From: Alistipes sp.
GTDB lineage: Bacteria > Bacteroidota > Bacteroidia > Bacteroidales > Rikenellaceae
Assembly: GCA_029059935.1 (NCBI GenBank)
Contig: JAIDUZ010000024.1
Span: 23,548-56,367, forward strand
DNA length: 32,820 bases
Direction of reading: 5' to 3'
Shown here: piece by piece, positions 1-8,666 of the stretch
Layout of the letters: every line of letters starts with the position of its first letter
Position numbering within the stretch: the first letter of the stretch is position 1
Notes under the pieces: model-generated
Told to the model about the DNA's origin: nothing
The model's input: the letters and a program-made list of their open reading frames with translations, nothing else
The model's database searches: none
Program-made: the position numbers and the translations under genes

Positions 1-146
1 CGTACTTTGGCTTCGCCGAAGATACTTCGTCTCGGCAAAATGCAAATAAATTTGCTTTTGCCCTCGACTTAATCGTACTTTGGCTTCGCCGAAGATACTT
101 CGTCTCGGCAAAATGCAAATAAATTTGCTTTTGCCCTCGACTTAAT
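1..146. repeat. Two tandem copies of a 73-bp palindromic intergenic repeat
   Basis: Positions 1-73 and 74-146 are identical by eye, and a third copy begins at 147 but diverges after CGTA. The array may extend left of the window. Each unit holds two inverted repeats: CGAAG-ATA-CTTCG, and a longer hairpin in which GGCAAAA pairs with TTTTGCC around GCAAAT-AA-ATTTGC. The array sits directly in front of queD, and its final junction creates the -7-like box TATCTTTG. A related core (CGGCA, inner palindrome, TGCCCTCG, AATCG) recurs at 22252-22290, so the unit belongs to a dispersed family. Spacer-repeat structure of a CRISPR is absent. Confidence 0.9.
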
Positions 147-156
147 CGTATCTTTG
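124..156 (+). promoter_or_regulatory. Putative promoter of queD at the end of the tandem repeat
   Basis: A perfect Bacteroidetes -7 box TAnnTTTG (TATCTTTG) lies at 149-156, with TTTG at 124-127, 21 bp upstream, as a possible -33 element. The box ends only 4 bp before the queD ATG at 161, so transcription would begin at or next to the start codon and give a leaderless or nearly leaderless mRNA. The box match is seen; its activity is inferred. Confidence 0.55.
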
Positions 157-160
157 TCCT

Positions 161-625
161 ATGGCAACTATCAGACTGACCAAAGAATTCTCGTTCGAAG
201 CGGCCCACGCACTCGACGGCTACGACGGTCCCTGCCGCGAGATACACGGCCACTCCTACCGGCTGTTCGTCACGGTCAAGGGCCGGCCCTCCGCCGAGGA
301 GGGCGACCCCAAGTGCGGCATGGTGATGGATTTCGGCCTTTTGAAACGCATCGTCGGCGAAGAGATCATTGCGCGGCTCGACCATGCGCTCATCCTGCGT
401 GCCGTGCCGGCCAACCGAGCGCTGCGCGAGACCCTTGCCCGGCAGTTCTCCAACGTGGTGGAAGTCGACTATCAGCCCACGTGCGAGAACATGCTCGATG
501 ACTTCGCCCGCCGCATCGCCGTCCGCCTGCCGCGGGGTGTCGAACTTTGGTCGCTGCGTCTCCACGAGACGGCCACCTCCTTCGCCGAATGGTTCGCCGA
601 AGACAACCCCGGGGCGGGCCGGTAA
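161..625 (+). CDS. queD: 6-carboxy-5,6,7,8-tetrahydropterin synthase (QueD)
   Basis: This 154-residue cytoplasmic enzyme of the 6-pyruvoyl-tetrahydropterin synthase fold converts 7,8-dihydroneopterin triphosphate to 6-carboxytetrahydropterin, an early step of queuosine (7-deazaguanine) synthesis. Visible motifs are the zinc-binding histidines H16 and the pair in IHGHSY (H29, H31), the catalytic cysteine C25 in GPCREIHGH, the catalytic-relay pair in LDHALIL, and the pterin-anchoring glutamate in PTCEN. Length is slightly above the roughly 120 residues of E. coli QueD, with extra residues at the C-terminus. The ATG at 161 is the only reasonable start, since the next methionines are deep inside the fold. 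Its substrate is made by FolE (23763-24371). polA follows after 36 bp. A PTPS-like pterin role is possible, but C25 and the overall pattern favour QueD. Confidence 0.9.
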   Translation: MATIRLTKEFSFEAAHALDGYDGPCREIHGHSYRLFVTVKGRPSAEEGDPKCGMVMDFGLLKRIVGEEIIARLDHALILRAVPANRALRETLARQFSNVVEVDYQPTCENMLDDFARRIAVRLPRGVELWSLRLHETATSFAEWFAEDNPGAGR

Positions 626-661
626 CTTCCGCCGCCACGCTTTCCGTTTTTCCGAAAAAAC

Positions 662-3526
662 ATGAAAAAACTCTTTCTGGTCGACGCCTATGCGTTGATG
701 TTCAAGTACTACTACGCGTTCCTGGGCCGCCCCATGCGCAGCCGTACGGGCATGAACACCTCGGTGGTGTTCGGGTTCGTGAAGTTCCTGCGCGACATTC
801 TCAAACGCGAACACCCCGACCTGCTGGGCGTGGCGTTCGACCCCAAGGGGGGCAGCTTCCGCCGCGAAATCTTCACCGACTACAAGGCCAACCGCGCCGA
901 GACCCCCGAAGACATCATCCTCTCGGTGCCCTATGTCAAACGGGTGCTGGAGGCGATGTGCATCCCCATTCTGGAGGTCGCCGGCTACGAGGCCGACGAC
1001 GTCATCGGCACCCTCTCGCAGAAGGGCGCCGACGCGGGCTACGAAGTCTTCATGGTGACACCCGACAAGGACTACGGCCAGCTTGTGCGCGACAACTGCA
1101 AGATATACAAGCAGAAAGGCACCGACGGCATCGAAATCGTCGACCGCGAAGCCATCCGTGAGAAGTACGGTATCGACGACCCGGTGCTCGTGCGCGACAT
1201 TTTGGCCCTGTGGGGCGATGCCTCGGACAACATCCCGGGCGTTCCCGGCATCGGCGAGAAGAGCGCCTGCAAGCTGGTGCAGGAGTGGGGCCCGGTGGAG
1301 AACATCCTCGACAACGTGGACAAGATTGCCGGCAAGCAGGGTGAGAAAATCGCTGCCTGGGCCGACAACCTGCGCTTGGCCAAGCGTCTGACGACCATCT
1401 GTCTGGACGTTCCCATCGAGTTCCGCGAGGAGGAACTGACCATGTGCGAACCCCACATCGACGACCTGCGGGCCCTCTTCGCCGAGCTCGATTTCAAGGT
1501 CTTCATGAACGACCTGGCCAACCTTGCGCCGGCCGACCCGCTCTCCGATGCTCCGCGGCAGGAGGCGCAGCGGCAGCTGGCCGAAATGGCGCGCGCCAAG
1601 TCGGCGGCGGCCAAGAAAGCGGCTCTGGCAGGTCAGGGCGACCTGTTCGGAGGCCCGACGGAGCCTGCTCCGACGACGGTGGAGGTGCTTGTGCCGGTCG
1701 AACCCGAGATGCCGCAGCTGCACACGGCGCTCGACACGCCGCACGACTACAGGCTCGTCGAGACGGCCGACCACCTGCGCGAAGTGGTGGCCGAAGTGGC
1801 GGAATATCCTGAATTCTGCTTCGACACCGAGACCACGGGACTCGACGTCTTCACCGACCGCATCGTGGGCCTGTCGCTGGCGGTCAAACCTCACGAAGCG
1901 TGGTATGTGTCGTTCAAAGAGGAGCTTACGGAGGAGTTCGCCGCCATTGTCAAACCGCTGTTCGAGGACGAAAAGATAGCCAAGATAGGCCAGAACATCA
2001 AGTTCGACTGGATGGTGCTGCGGCGCCTGGGCATCACGGTGCGCGGCCGCAAGTACGACACCATGATTCTCCACTACCTGCTCGACCCCGAGTCGCGCCA
2101 CGGCATGAACGCCCTGGCGGAGCGCTATCTGGACTACCGGCCCATCGAGATAGAGACCCTTATCGGCAAGGGCTCCAAGCAGCTGACGATGGACCTGGTG
2201 AACATCGAGCGCGTCAAGGAGTATGCTGCCGAAGATGCCGACGTGACACTGCAACTCAAGCACAAGCTCTACCCGATGATCGAGCAGACGGGGCTGCAGC
2301 ACCTCTATTTCGAGGTCGAGGAACCGATGATCGAGGTGCTGGCCGAAATCGAGATGGCCGGCGTGCGCATCGACACCCCGGCGCTGGAAGAGTTCGGCAC
2401 GGAGCTGAGCCGGCGCCTGGCCGAGCTGGAGAACGAAATCCGTGTCGAGGCGGGCGAAGCGTCGCTCAACATCAATTCGGCTCGCCAGCTGGGCGAGGTG
2501 CTCTTCGGCAAGATGCGCATCGCCGAGAAACCCAAGATGACGCGCACCAAGCAGTTCTGCACCGACGAGGAGTATTTGCAGACCTTCGCCCGCAAGCACC
2601 GCATCGTCGACCTGATTCTGGAATACCGCGGGGTCAAGAAGCTGCTTTCGACCTATGTCGAGGCGCTGCCCCAGCTGGTCAACCGGGTCACGGGGCGCAT
2701 CCACACGTCGTTCAACCAGGCCGTGACGGCCACCGGGCGTCTCTCGTCGGCCAATCCCAACCTGCAAAACATCCCCGTCCGCGAAGAGATGGGCCGCCGC
2801 ATCCGCAAGGCCTTCATTCCGTCGGACGACGACCATGTGCTGCTGTCGGCCGACTACAGCCAGGTAGAGCTGCGTCTGATGGCCCATCTGTCGGACGACG
2901 AATCGCTGATTTCGGCGTTCGAGCACGGCGAAGACATCCATGCCGCCACGGCGGCACGTCTCTTCGGCAAGCCGCTCGACGAGGTGACCTCCGAGGAGCG
3001 CCGCCGCGCCAAGACGGCCAACTTCGGCATCATCTACGGCATCTCGGCCTTCGGGCTGGGTCAGCGGCTCGAAATTCCCCGCAAGGAAGCCAAGGAGCTG
3101 ATAGACGGATACTTCGTGTCGTATCCCAAGGTGCACGACTACATGGAGCGCGTGGTCGAAAAAGCCAAGGAGGAGGGGTTCGTCTCCACCATCTTCGGGC
3201 GCCGGCGCTACCTCAACGACATTGCGTCGCACAACGCCGTGGCCCGCGGTCTGGCCGAGCGCAACGCCGTCAATGCGCCCATCCAGGGCTCGGCGGCCGA
3301 CATCATGAAAATAGCCATGATCGAAGTGCACCGCCGGTTCGCCGCCGAAGGCATCCGTTCGCGCGTCATCTTGCAGGTGCACGACGAACTGGTCGTCGAC
3401 ACGCTGCGCTCCGAACAGGAACAGGTAGCGCGCATCGTCACCGAGAGCATGGAGCATGCCGCCGACCTCAAGGTGCGGCTGCTGGTCGACTGCGGCATCG
3501 GCGACAACTGGCTCGAAGCACACTGA
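662..3526 (+). CDS. polA: DNA polymerase I, three-domain form
   Basis: This 954-residue DNA polymerase I fills gaps and removes RNA primers in replication and repair. All three domains are present. The 5' nuclease/flap domain (about 1-290) shows GYEADDVIGTL, VTPDKDYGQLV and GDASDNIPGVPGIGEKSA. A linker (about 290-345) is rich in Ala and Glu. The 3'-5' proofreading domain (about 350-540) keeps its acidic residues in FDTETTGLD, GQNIKFD and YAAEDADVT, so proofreading looks active. The polymerase domain carries motif A DYSQVELRLMAHLS, motif B RRAKTANFGIIYG and motif C QVHDELV. Length is normal for a Bacteroidetes PolA. It starts 36 bp after queD and may be co-transcribed with it. A repeat element follows the stop codon. 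Confidence 0.97.
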   Translation: MKKLFLVDAYALMFKYYYAFLGRPMRSRTGMNTSVVFGFVKFLRDILKREHPDLLGVAFDPKGGSFRREIFTDYKANRAETPEDIILSVPYVKRVLEAMCIPILEVAGYEADDVIGTLSQKGADAGYEVFMVTPDKDYGQLVRDNCKIYKQKGTDGIEIVDREAIREKYGIDDPVLVRDILALWGDASDNIPGVPGIGEKSACKLVQEWGPVENILDNVDKIAGKQGEKIAAWADNLRLAKRLTTICLDVPIEFREEELTMCEPHIDDLRALFAELDFKVFMNDLANLAPADPLSDAPRQEAQRQLAEMARAKSAAAKKAALAGQGDLFGGPTEPAPTTVEVLVPVEPEMPQLHTALDTPHDYRLVETADHLREVVAEVAEYPEFCFDTETTGLDVFTDRIVGLSLAVKPHEAWYVSFKEELTEEFAAIVKPLFEDEKIAKIGQNIKFDWMVLRRLGITVRGRKYDTMILHYLLDPESRHGMNALAERYLDYRPIEIETLIGKGSKQLTMDLVNIERVKEYAAEDADVTLQLKHKLYPMIEQTGLQHLYFEVEEPMIEVLAEIEMAGVRIDTPALEEFGTELSRRLAELENEIRVEAGEASLNINSARQLGEVLFGKMRIAEKPKMTRTKQFCTDEEYLQTFARKHRIVDLILEYRGVKKLLSTYVEALPQLVNRVTGRIHTSFNQAVTATGRLSSANPNLQNIPVREEMGRRIRKAFIPSDDDHVLLSADYSQVELRLMAHLSDDESLISAFEHGEDIHAATAARLFGKPLDEVTSEERRRAKTANFGIIYGISAFGLGQRLEIPRKEAKELIDGYFVSYPKVHDYMERVVEKAKEEGFVSTIFGRRRYLNDIASHNAVARGLAERNAVNAPIQGSAADIMKIAMIEVHRRFAAEGIRSRVILQVHDELVVDTLRSEQEQVARIVTESMEHAADLKVRLLVDCGIGDNWLEAH

Positions 3527-3532
3527 GAATAA

Positions 3533-3791
3533 AGTGAAAAATGAAAGGTGAAAAACGAAAGGGATTTTTACAAGCATCATCTGTGTTTCTCCATATCGAT
3601 ACTCCTTGCGGCGGGTTTTGCCGGCCGATGCCGAAAGAGTCTTTATGACAGCCGGCGGCAGTCTCTGCCTTTCCCTGCCCGCAAAGTTGCTTGGGCTTTG
3701 CTTTCTCCCGGCGAAATCTGTTTGCGTCGATTTCCGTCCTCGCCTGCCCGCAAAATCCACCTTTAACTTTTCACCTTTCACCTTTCACCTC
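3533..3791. repeat. Intergenic repeat element with GGTGAAA arms (copy 1)
   Basis: The gap between polA and the next gene is bounded by inverted arms: a run of GTGAAAA/ATGAAAGG/TGAAAA words at 3533-3563 and its complement, CTTTTCACC and CTTTCACC words, at 3766-3790. The roughly 200 bp between them carry GC-rich short palindromes and no convincing gene; two short frames over it have no recognisable product. Elements with the same arms recur at 22123-22322 and 27956-28132. The right arm ends about 10 bp before the next start codon. Confidence 0.75.
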
Positions 3792-3799
3792 CGAATGAC

Positions 3800-5353
3800 A
3801 TGCCCCGACAACTGACCCTCGTACTTACGCCCCGCCAGGCGGCCGACCCGAAGACCTATACGTCGCTCGCGGCCCGGCGCATGGGTGTCGCCGAGCGCGA
3901 CATCGCCCTGGTGCGGGTCGTCAAACGCTCGATCGACGCGCGGCGGGGTGCTCCCAAAGTCAACCTTGCGCTCGAAATCTATGTCGACGGCGAGCCCGAA
4001 CCGGCTCCCGTACATTTCGACTACCCGTCGGTCGCGGGCCGCACGCCCGTGGTCATCGTGGGGGCCGGGCCTGCGGGGCTCTTCGCCGCGCTGCGGCTTA
4101 TCGAGCTGGGGTTGAGGCCCATTCTGCTGGAACGGGGCCGCGATGTCTCGGCCCGCAAGGTCGACATTGCGCAAATCAACCGCAACGGCCGTGTCGACCC
4201 CGATTCCAACTACGCCTTCGGCGAGGGCGGCGCCGGCACTTTCTCCGACGGCAAGCTCTTCACCCGCAGCAAGAAACGCGGCGACTACAACAAGGCGCTG
4301 CAAACCTTGGTGTTCCACGGCGCCACGCCCGAAATCCTCTACGAGGCCCATCCCCACATCGGCACCGACAAACTCCCCGGCATCATCCGCAACATTCGCC
4401 GCACCATTGTCGAAGCCGGCGGTGAAGTGCTCTTCGGACGGAGGGTCACCGACCTGGAAATCAAGGACGACCGCATCTGCGGCGTGCGGTGCGGCGATGA
4501 ACGGATAGAGGGTGCCGCCGTGGTGCTGGCCACGGGCCATTCGGCCCGCGACATCTACGAGCTGCTGCACCGCTGCGGCGTGGAGATCGAGGCCAAACCG
4601 TTCGCCATGGGGGTGCGCATCGAGCATCCGCAGGCGCTCATCGACTCGATACAATATCGGTGCGAGCGGCGCGGCGAGTACCTGCCTGCGGCGGCCTATT
4701 CGCTTGTCAGTCAGGAGCAAGGCCGTGGCGTCTACTCGTTCTGCATGTGCCCCGGCGGCTTCATCGTGCCGGCCATGACCGATGCCGCGCAGTCGGTGGT
4801 CAACGGCATGTCGCCCAGCGGCCGCACTTCGCCCTATGCCAATTCGGGCATCGTGACCGAGGTGCGGCTCGCCGATTTCGAACATCTGCGCGCCGAGTGG
4901 GGCGAGCTGGCCGGGCTGAAGTTCCAGCAGCGGTTCGAGGAGCTCGCGCGGCAGAACGGCGGCGAGCATCAGATTGCCCCGGCGCAACGCGTCGCCGACT
5001 TCGTGGCCGGGCGGGCCAGCGCATCGCTTCCCGCCACCTCCTACATTCCGGGCATCGTCCCCTCGCGGCTCGACCGCTGGATGCCGGCGTTCATCGCCGA
5101 CGGTCTGCGTGCCGGCATCGCCACGTTCGGGCGCCGCATGCGGGGCTTCGTCACGTCGGATGCCGTGGTCGTGGGCGTAGAGTCGCGCACGTCGTCGCCC
5201 GTGCGTGTGCCCCGCGACCCGCACACCCTCATGCATCCGCGCGTCGCCGGACTCTTCCCCTCGGGCGAGGGGGCCGGTTATGCCGGCGGCATCATTTCCG
5301 CAGCTCTCGACGGCGAACGCATCGCCGAAGCCATAAGAAACTACATTCGCTAA
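3800..5353 (+). CDS. FAD-dependent dehydrogenase (COG2509-type)
   Basis: This 517-residue soluble flavoprotein belongs to the uncharacterised FAD-dependent dehydrogenase family (COG2509-like). Residues 1-75 form the family's small N-terminal domain. A Rossmann dinucleotide site follows with VVIVGAGPAGLFAALR (glycines 88, 90, 93) and an acidic end of strand two in LLERG. A second FAD contact is visible as GEGGAGTFSDGKLFTRSK, and the C-terminal FAD motif as FPSGEGAGYAGGI, close to the end. The substrate is unknown; the family is conserved and has been annotated as an oxidoreductase without a proven reaction. Start ATG 3800 follows the repeat element. The GT2 gene begins 4 bp after its stop, so it probably heads the transcript of the glycan genes, though a functional link is not evident. 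Confidence 0.9.
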   Translation: MPRQLTLVLTPRQAADPKTYTSLAARRMGVAERDIALVRVVKRSIDARRGAPKVNLALEIYVDGEPEPAPVHFDYPSVAGRTPVVIVGAGPAGLFAALRLIELGLRPILLERGRDVSARKVDIAQINRNGRVDPDSNYAFGEGGAGTFSDGKLFTRSKKRGDYNKALQTLVFHGATPEILYEAHPHIGTDKLPGIIRNIRRTIVEAGGEVLFGRRVTDLEIKDDRICGVRCGDERIEGAAVVLATGHSARDIYELLHRCGVEIEAKPFAMGVRIEHPQALIDSIQYRCERRGEYLPAAAYSLVSQEQGRGVYSFCMCPGGFIVPAMTDAAQSVVNGMSPSGRTSPYANSGIVTEVRLADFEHLRAEWGELAGLKFQQRFEELARQNGGEHQIAPAQRVADFVAGRASASLPATSYIPGIVPSRLDRWMPAFIADGLRAGIATFGRRMRGFVTSDAVVVGVESRTSSPVRVPRDPHTLMHPRVAGLFPSGEGAGYAGGIISAALDGERIAEAIRNYIR

Positions 5354-5357
5354 GCCT

Positions 5358-6347
5358 ATGCAACCCAAAGTAAGCATCATTGTTCCGGTCTACAATGTTG
5401 AGGACTATATTGATGCCTGTCTTGATTCGGTCGAGCGGCAGACGTTCGCCGATTTCGAAGCCATCGTCATCGACGACGGTTCGACCGACGGCTCCTGGGA
5501 AGCCGTTCGCCGCCATGCCGCCACCGATTCGCGGCTGGTGACGATACGCACCGAGAACCGGGGCGTGGCGCGTGCGCGCGAACGGGCGCTGAGCGAAGCT
5601 CGCGGCACATGGATCGCATTTCTCGACGGCGACGACGTGTGGGAACCCGACATGCTGGAGCGGCTCGTGGCGTCGTCGGACGGTTACGATATTGTCTGCT
5701 GCGACTACAAACGCATCTCTCCGGCGGGCGAAATCCCCGTTCGTACGCGGCACAGGCAAGATTTCTCGGGCGAAGATTTTCTGATACGTCTGCTTGCCAT
5801 GACCGATTCGGTGGCGCTTTGGGCCCGGCTTTACCGGCGCGAACTGTTCGAGGGCTTGCGCCACTATCCCATGCGGCAGGGACAGGATTTGCTGCTCAAC
5901 CTGCAAATCGGTTGCCGACGGCCGCGCGTGCATCATATCGATTATGTCGGTTACGGTTATGTGCAGCGCGCCGGCTCCTCGATTCGCCGCAAGCCCGATT
6001 TCGATTATTGCTGCGAATTCGCGACCCGGGTTTCGGAGATTCTCACGGCGCCGGAGGCCGGATTGGGCGAACGTGCCGAATTCATGCGGCTGCTCAATGC
6101 CGTTTGGTGGTATGCGGGTTATGTTTCGCGGAGCAGCAATCCCTGGAAAGGCGACACGCCTTTCGCCGCATGGGTCCGCGAAGGCATTGTTCGCTGGCAC
6201 AAGGAATTGCTGCATCACTGCGATTCTTCCGCATTGCGGATGATACGCATGGATGCCTGTCGGACGTTGAGGCCCGCCATCTTTGCCGTAGCTCTTGTGC
6301 GCCGCTGGTCGTCGAGCCTCGGACGACGGATGAAGCGGATTCGATAA
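5358..6347 (+). CDS. Family 2 glycosyltransferase
   Basis: This 329-residue enzyme transfers a sugar from a nucleotide-sugar donor to a growing surface glycan on the cytoplasmic side. The GT-A fold is clear: the N-terminal VSIIVPVYNVEDYI strand-turn, VIDDGSTDGS at 37-46, and the metal-binding FLDGDD at residues 88-93. The C-terminal 120 residues are less conserved and carry basic patches, with no membrane segment. The stop of the upstream gene lies 4 bp before the ATG, and the next glycosyltransferase starts about 27 bp downstream, indicating one operon. Donor and acceptor sugars cannot be told from sequence. The product is probably part of a lipopolysaccharide, capsule or O-glycan path. Confidence 0.92.
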   Translation: MQPKVSIIVPVYNVEDYIDACLDSVERQTFADFEAIVIDDGSTDGSWEAVRRHAATDSRLVTIRTENRGVARARERALSEARGTWIAFLDGDDVWEPDMLERLVASSDGYDIVCCDYKRISPAGEIPVRTRHRQDFSGEDFLIRLLAMTDSVALWARLYRRELFEGLRHYPMRQGQDLLLNLQIGCRRPRVHHIDYVGYGYVQRAGSSIRRKPDFDYCCEFATRVSEILTAPEAGLGERAEFMRLLNAVWWYAGYVSRSSNPWKGDTPFAAWVREGIVRWHKELLHHCDSSALRMIRMDACRTLRPAIFAVALVRRWSSSLGRRMKRIR

Positions 6348-6374
6348 AACACGGTTGCCTTGGAACAGAAACAC

Positions 6375-7469
6375 ATGATATTTCAGATTTTCGCCTCTGC
6401 GACGTGGGGCGGCGGCGAACAGTTCGTCGCCGATCTTTCGCGCCGCTTGCTGGCCGACGGTCGGAAAGTCGTGCTCGTGGCGCGTCGCAGCCGGGCCATC
6501 GCCGAGCATACGGCCGACATCGGTGCGCCGCTCTGCCGGCTGCCGCTCAAAGGAATCCCCGATTGGGTGTCGGCCCTGCAGCTGGCCCGCCTGCTGGTGC
6601 GCTACCGGCCCGAAACCGTGCATGTGCATCATTTCAAGGATGCTTTCACGGTGCTCTATGCGCGGGGGCTTGCCCGACTCTTCGGCGTCCGGCCGCGCAT
6701 CGTGCTGACGCGCCATCTGGTCCGGCCCGGCAAGGGTGGCTGGCTCCATCGGTGGATGTACCGGCGGCTCGACCGGGTGGCGTTCGTCTCGGAGTTGGCC
6801 CGCCGCGAGTTCTTCTCGTCGGGGCCTGCGCTCGATCGCAGCCGTACGGTCGTGATTCCCAACAGTTCGCCTGCAGCCCGTACGGAGGGTGAGGCCCCCG
6901 ATCTGCGGGCGGTTTACGGCATTGCGTCCGACGTGCCGGTTCTGGTTTTCTGCGGACGGCTGGCCCCGGAAAAAGGGTGCGACGTGCTGCTTCGGGCCTG
7001 CGCCCGGATGGGGGAGGGTCGGCGTTTCGCGCTGTTCTTCGCCGGTGCGGCCGCCGATGAAGAGTATCTTGCAGCGCTCCGTGCGCAGTCGGTCGCGCTG
7101 CCGGACGGAATGCGGGTCGAATTTCTCGGTTTTGTCCGGCAGGTCGGTGCGCTGCTCGCCCAAGCCGACATCTGCGTGCAGCCCTCCGTGGTGGCCGAAG
7201 CGGGCAGTCTGACCGTCATCGAAGCGATGCAGGCGGGCTGTGCCGCAGTGGCGTCGGACAACGGTTCGCAACCCGAGTACGTCGAGGCAGGGCGCACCGG
7301 ACTGCTTGTGCCGCCCGGCGACGAAGCGGCGCTTGCCGAAGCCCTGACGCGGCTTATGGACGATGCCTCGCTGCGCCGGGCGATGGGCGAGGCGGCCCGC
7401 CGCCGCTTCGATGAAGAGTTCTCCTACGAACGTTTCTATGCCAAATATCTTGCGCTCTATGATGAATGA
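6375..7469 (+). CDS. Family 4 glycosyltransferase (GT-B fold)
   Basis: This 364-residue retaining glycosyltransferase has the N-terminal acceptor half (IFQIFASATWGGGEQFVADL) and a C-terminal Rossmann half with VFCGRLAPEKGCDVLL and the E-x7-E donor motif EAGSLTVIEAM, followed by GLLVPPGD. I chose the ATG at 6375 because the protein then begins MIFQIF, as is usual in this family; an in-frame TTG at 6360 would add five residues. Its last 11 bases overlap the next gene, implying translational coupling. It probably adds a hexose to the same glycan as its neighbours; the specificity is not readable. Confidence 0.92.
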   Translation: MIFQIFASATWGGGEQFVADLSRRLLADGRKVVLVARRSRAIAEHTADIGAPLCRLPLKGIPDWVSALQLARLLVRYRPETVHVHHFKDAFTVLYARGLARLFGVRPRIVLTRHLVRPGKGGWLHRWMYRRLDRVAFVSELARREFFSSGPALDRSRTVVIPNSSPAARTEGEAPDLRAVYGIASDVPVLVFCGRLAPEKGCDVLLRACARMGEGRRFALFFAGAAADEEYLAALRAQSVALPDGMRVEFLGFVRQVGALLAQADICVQPSVVAEAGSLTVIEAMQAGCAAVASDNGSQPEYVEAGRTGLLVPPGDEAALAEALTRLMDDASLRRAMGEAARRRFDEEFSYERFYAKYLALYDE

Positions 7470-8607
7470 ACCTTTGGTAATCGCCTACGATGCCAAACGC
7501 ATAACGCATAACGCCACGGGTCTGGGCAACTACGGGCGCATGATGGTGGAGGCGCTGGTCCGCTTTGCGCCGCAGAACCGCTATGTGCTCTGCTCGCCCG
7601 ATCCCGGTCGTGCCGACCTGCGCGAACGTCTGCCTCGGGCGGAGCAAATCGAATTTCTCTTTCCGAATCCGCCGCGCCGCGGGTTGGGCAAATCGTGGTG
7701 GCGTACGTTCGGCGTCCGGCGCGAACTGCCTCCGGAAACGGCGCTTTTCCACGGTCTGGCGGCCGAACTTCCGTTCGGACTGCGCAAGGCGGGTGTGAAG
7801 TCGGTGGTGACCGTCCACGACCTGATTTTCCTGCGCTATCCGGCCTATTACAAGTGGATCGACCGCAAGATTTATACTTACAAATACAAAAAAGCCTGCC
7901 GCGATGCCGACCGCATCATCGCCATCAGCGAAGCGACCAAACGCGACATCGTGAAGTTCTTCGGCATTGCACCTGAAAAAATCGATGTGGTCTACCAAGG
8001 CTGCGACGAGCAATTCAGGCGCGAAGTGCCGGAAGCTGCCATGCGGGCCGTGCGGGCGAAATATGCGCTGCCGGACCGTTACATCCTTTCGGTCGGCAGC
8101 ATCGAAGAGCGCAAGAATCTGCTGCTTGTCGTGCAGGCGGCGGCCCGGATGGCGGAACCGCCCCATATTGTGGCTGTGGGCCGGCGCACGCCCTATACGG
8201 CGCTCGTGGAACGCTGTGCGGCCCGGTACGGGCTTTCGGAGCGGCTGCACATCCATGACCGGGTGGAATTCGCCGACCTGTCGGCCGTCTACCGCATGGC
8301 CGACGCGTTCGTCTATCCTTCGCGTTTCGAAGGGTTCGGCATCCCGATGATCGAGGCGGCCTGCTGCGGCGTGCCGACCGTAGGAGCCACAGGCTCGTGT
8401 CTCGAAGAGGCGGGCGGTCCCGGGGCGGCCTATGTCGACCCCGACGATCCGCAGGCGCTGGCCGACCGGCTGACGGAAATCCTCTCCGACGAACCGCTGC
8501 GCCGGCGCATGGCCGACGCGGGGCGCGAATACGTCGCCCGTTTCGAACCCGAACGAATCACGGCCGACCTGCTGCGGGTTTACCGGCGCGTGCTGACCTC
8601 CGAATAA
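7459..8607 (+). CDS. Family 4 glycosyltransferase (second copy, divergent)
   Basis: This 382-residue GT-B enzyme is distinct from its upstream neighbour. It shows the N-terminal YDAKRITHNATGLGNYGR loop seen in mannosyltransferase-like GT4 proteins, the mid-protein ISVGSIEERKN-like segment (YILSVGSIEERKNL), and the donor motif PSRFEGFGIPMIEAACCGVPTV with the E-x7-E pair. The frame is open further upstream to 7363, but that part overlaps the previous gene and reads like its shadow. Two adjacent ATG codons at 7459 and 7462 are the likely starts, overlapping the preceding stop. The 59-bp gap to the acyltransferase has no terminator. Substrates are unknown. Confidence 0.92.
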   Translation: MMNEPLVIAYDAKRITHNATGLGNYGRMMVEALVRFAPQNRYVLCSPDPGRADLRERLPRAEQIEFLFPNPPRRGLGKSWWRTFGVRRELPPETALFHGLAAELPFGLRKAGVKSVVTVHDLIFLRYPAYYKWIDRKIYTYKYKKACRDADRIIAISEATKRDIVKFFGIAPEKIDVVYQGCDEQFRREVPEAAMRAVRAKYALPDRYILSVGSIEERKNLLLVVQAAARMAEPPHIVAVGRRTPYTALVERCAARYGLSERLHIHDRVEFADLSAVYRMADAFVYPSRFEGFGIPMIEAACCGVPTVGATGSCLEEAGGPGAAYVDPDDPQALADRLTEILSDEPLRRRMADAGREYVARFEPERITADLLRVYRRVLTSE

Positions 8608-8666
8608 TCGAAAGCCCATCTGTATACTTCTCGGTACATCCATGTATGTAAACGTCATCTGAACCC

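Noticed and set aside
1..146. CRISPR-like direct repeats
   Set aside because: The copies are directly adjacent with no spacers, the unit is 73 bp, and no cas gene is present.
3548..3766. 72-codon frame with a hydrophobic start in the gap after polA
   Set aside because: It lies inside the GGTGAAA-armed repeat element, lacks a promoter and has a composition set by the repeat.
3785..5380. 531-codon minus-strand frame antisense to the FAD dehydrogenase
   Set aside because: It is rich in Arg, Gly and Ala with no motif; the plus strand encodes a full FAD-binding protein.
5292..7271. 659-codon minus-strand frame across the glycosyltransferases
   Set aside because: It spans two clear plus-strand genes and their gap and shows no recognisable fold.
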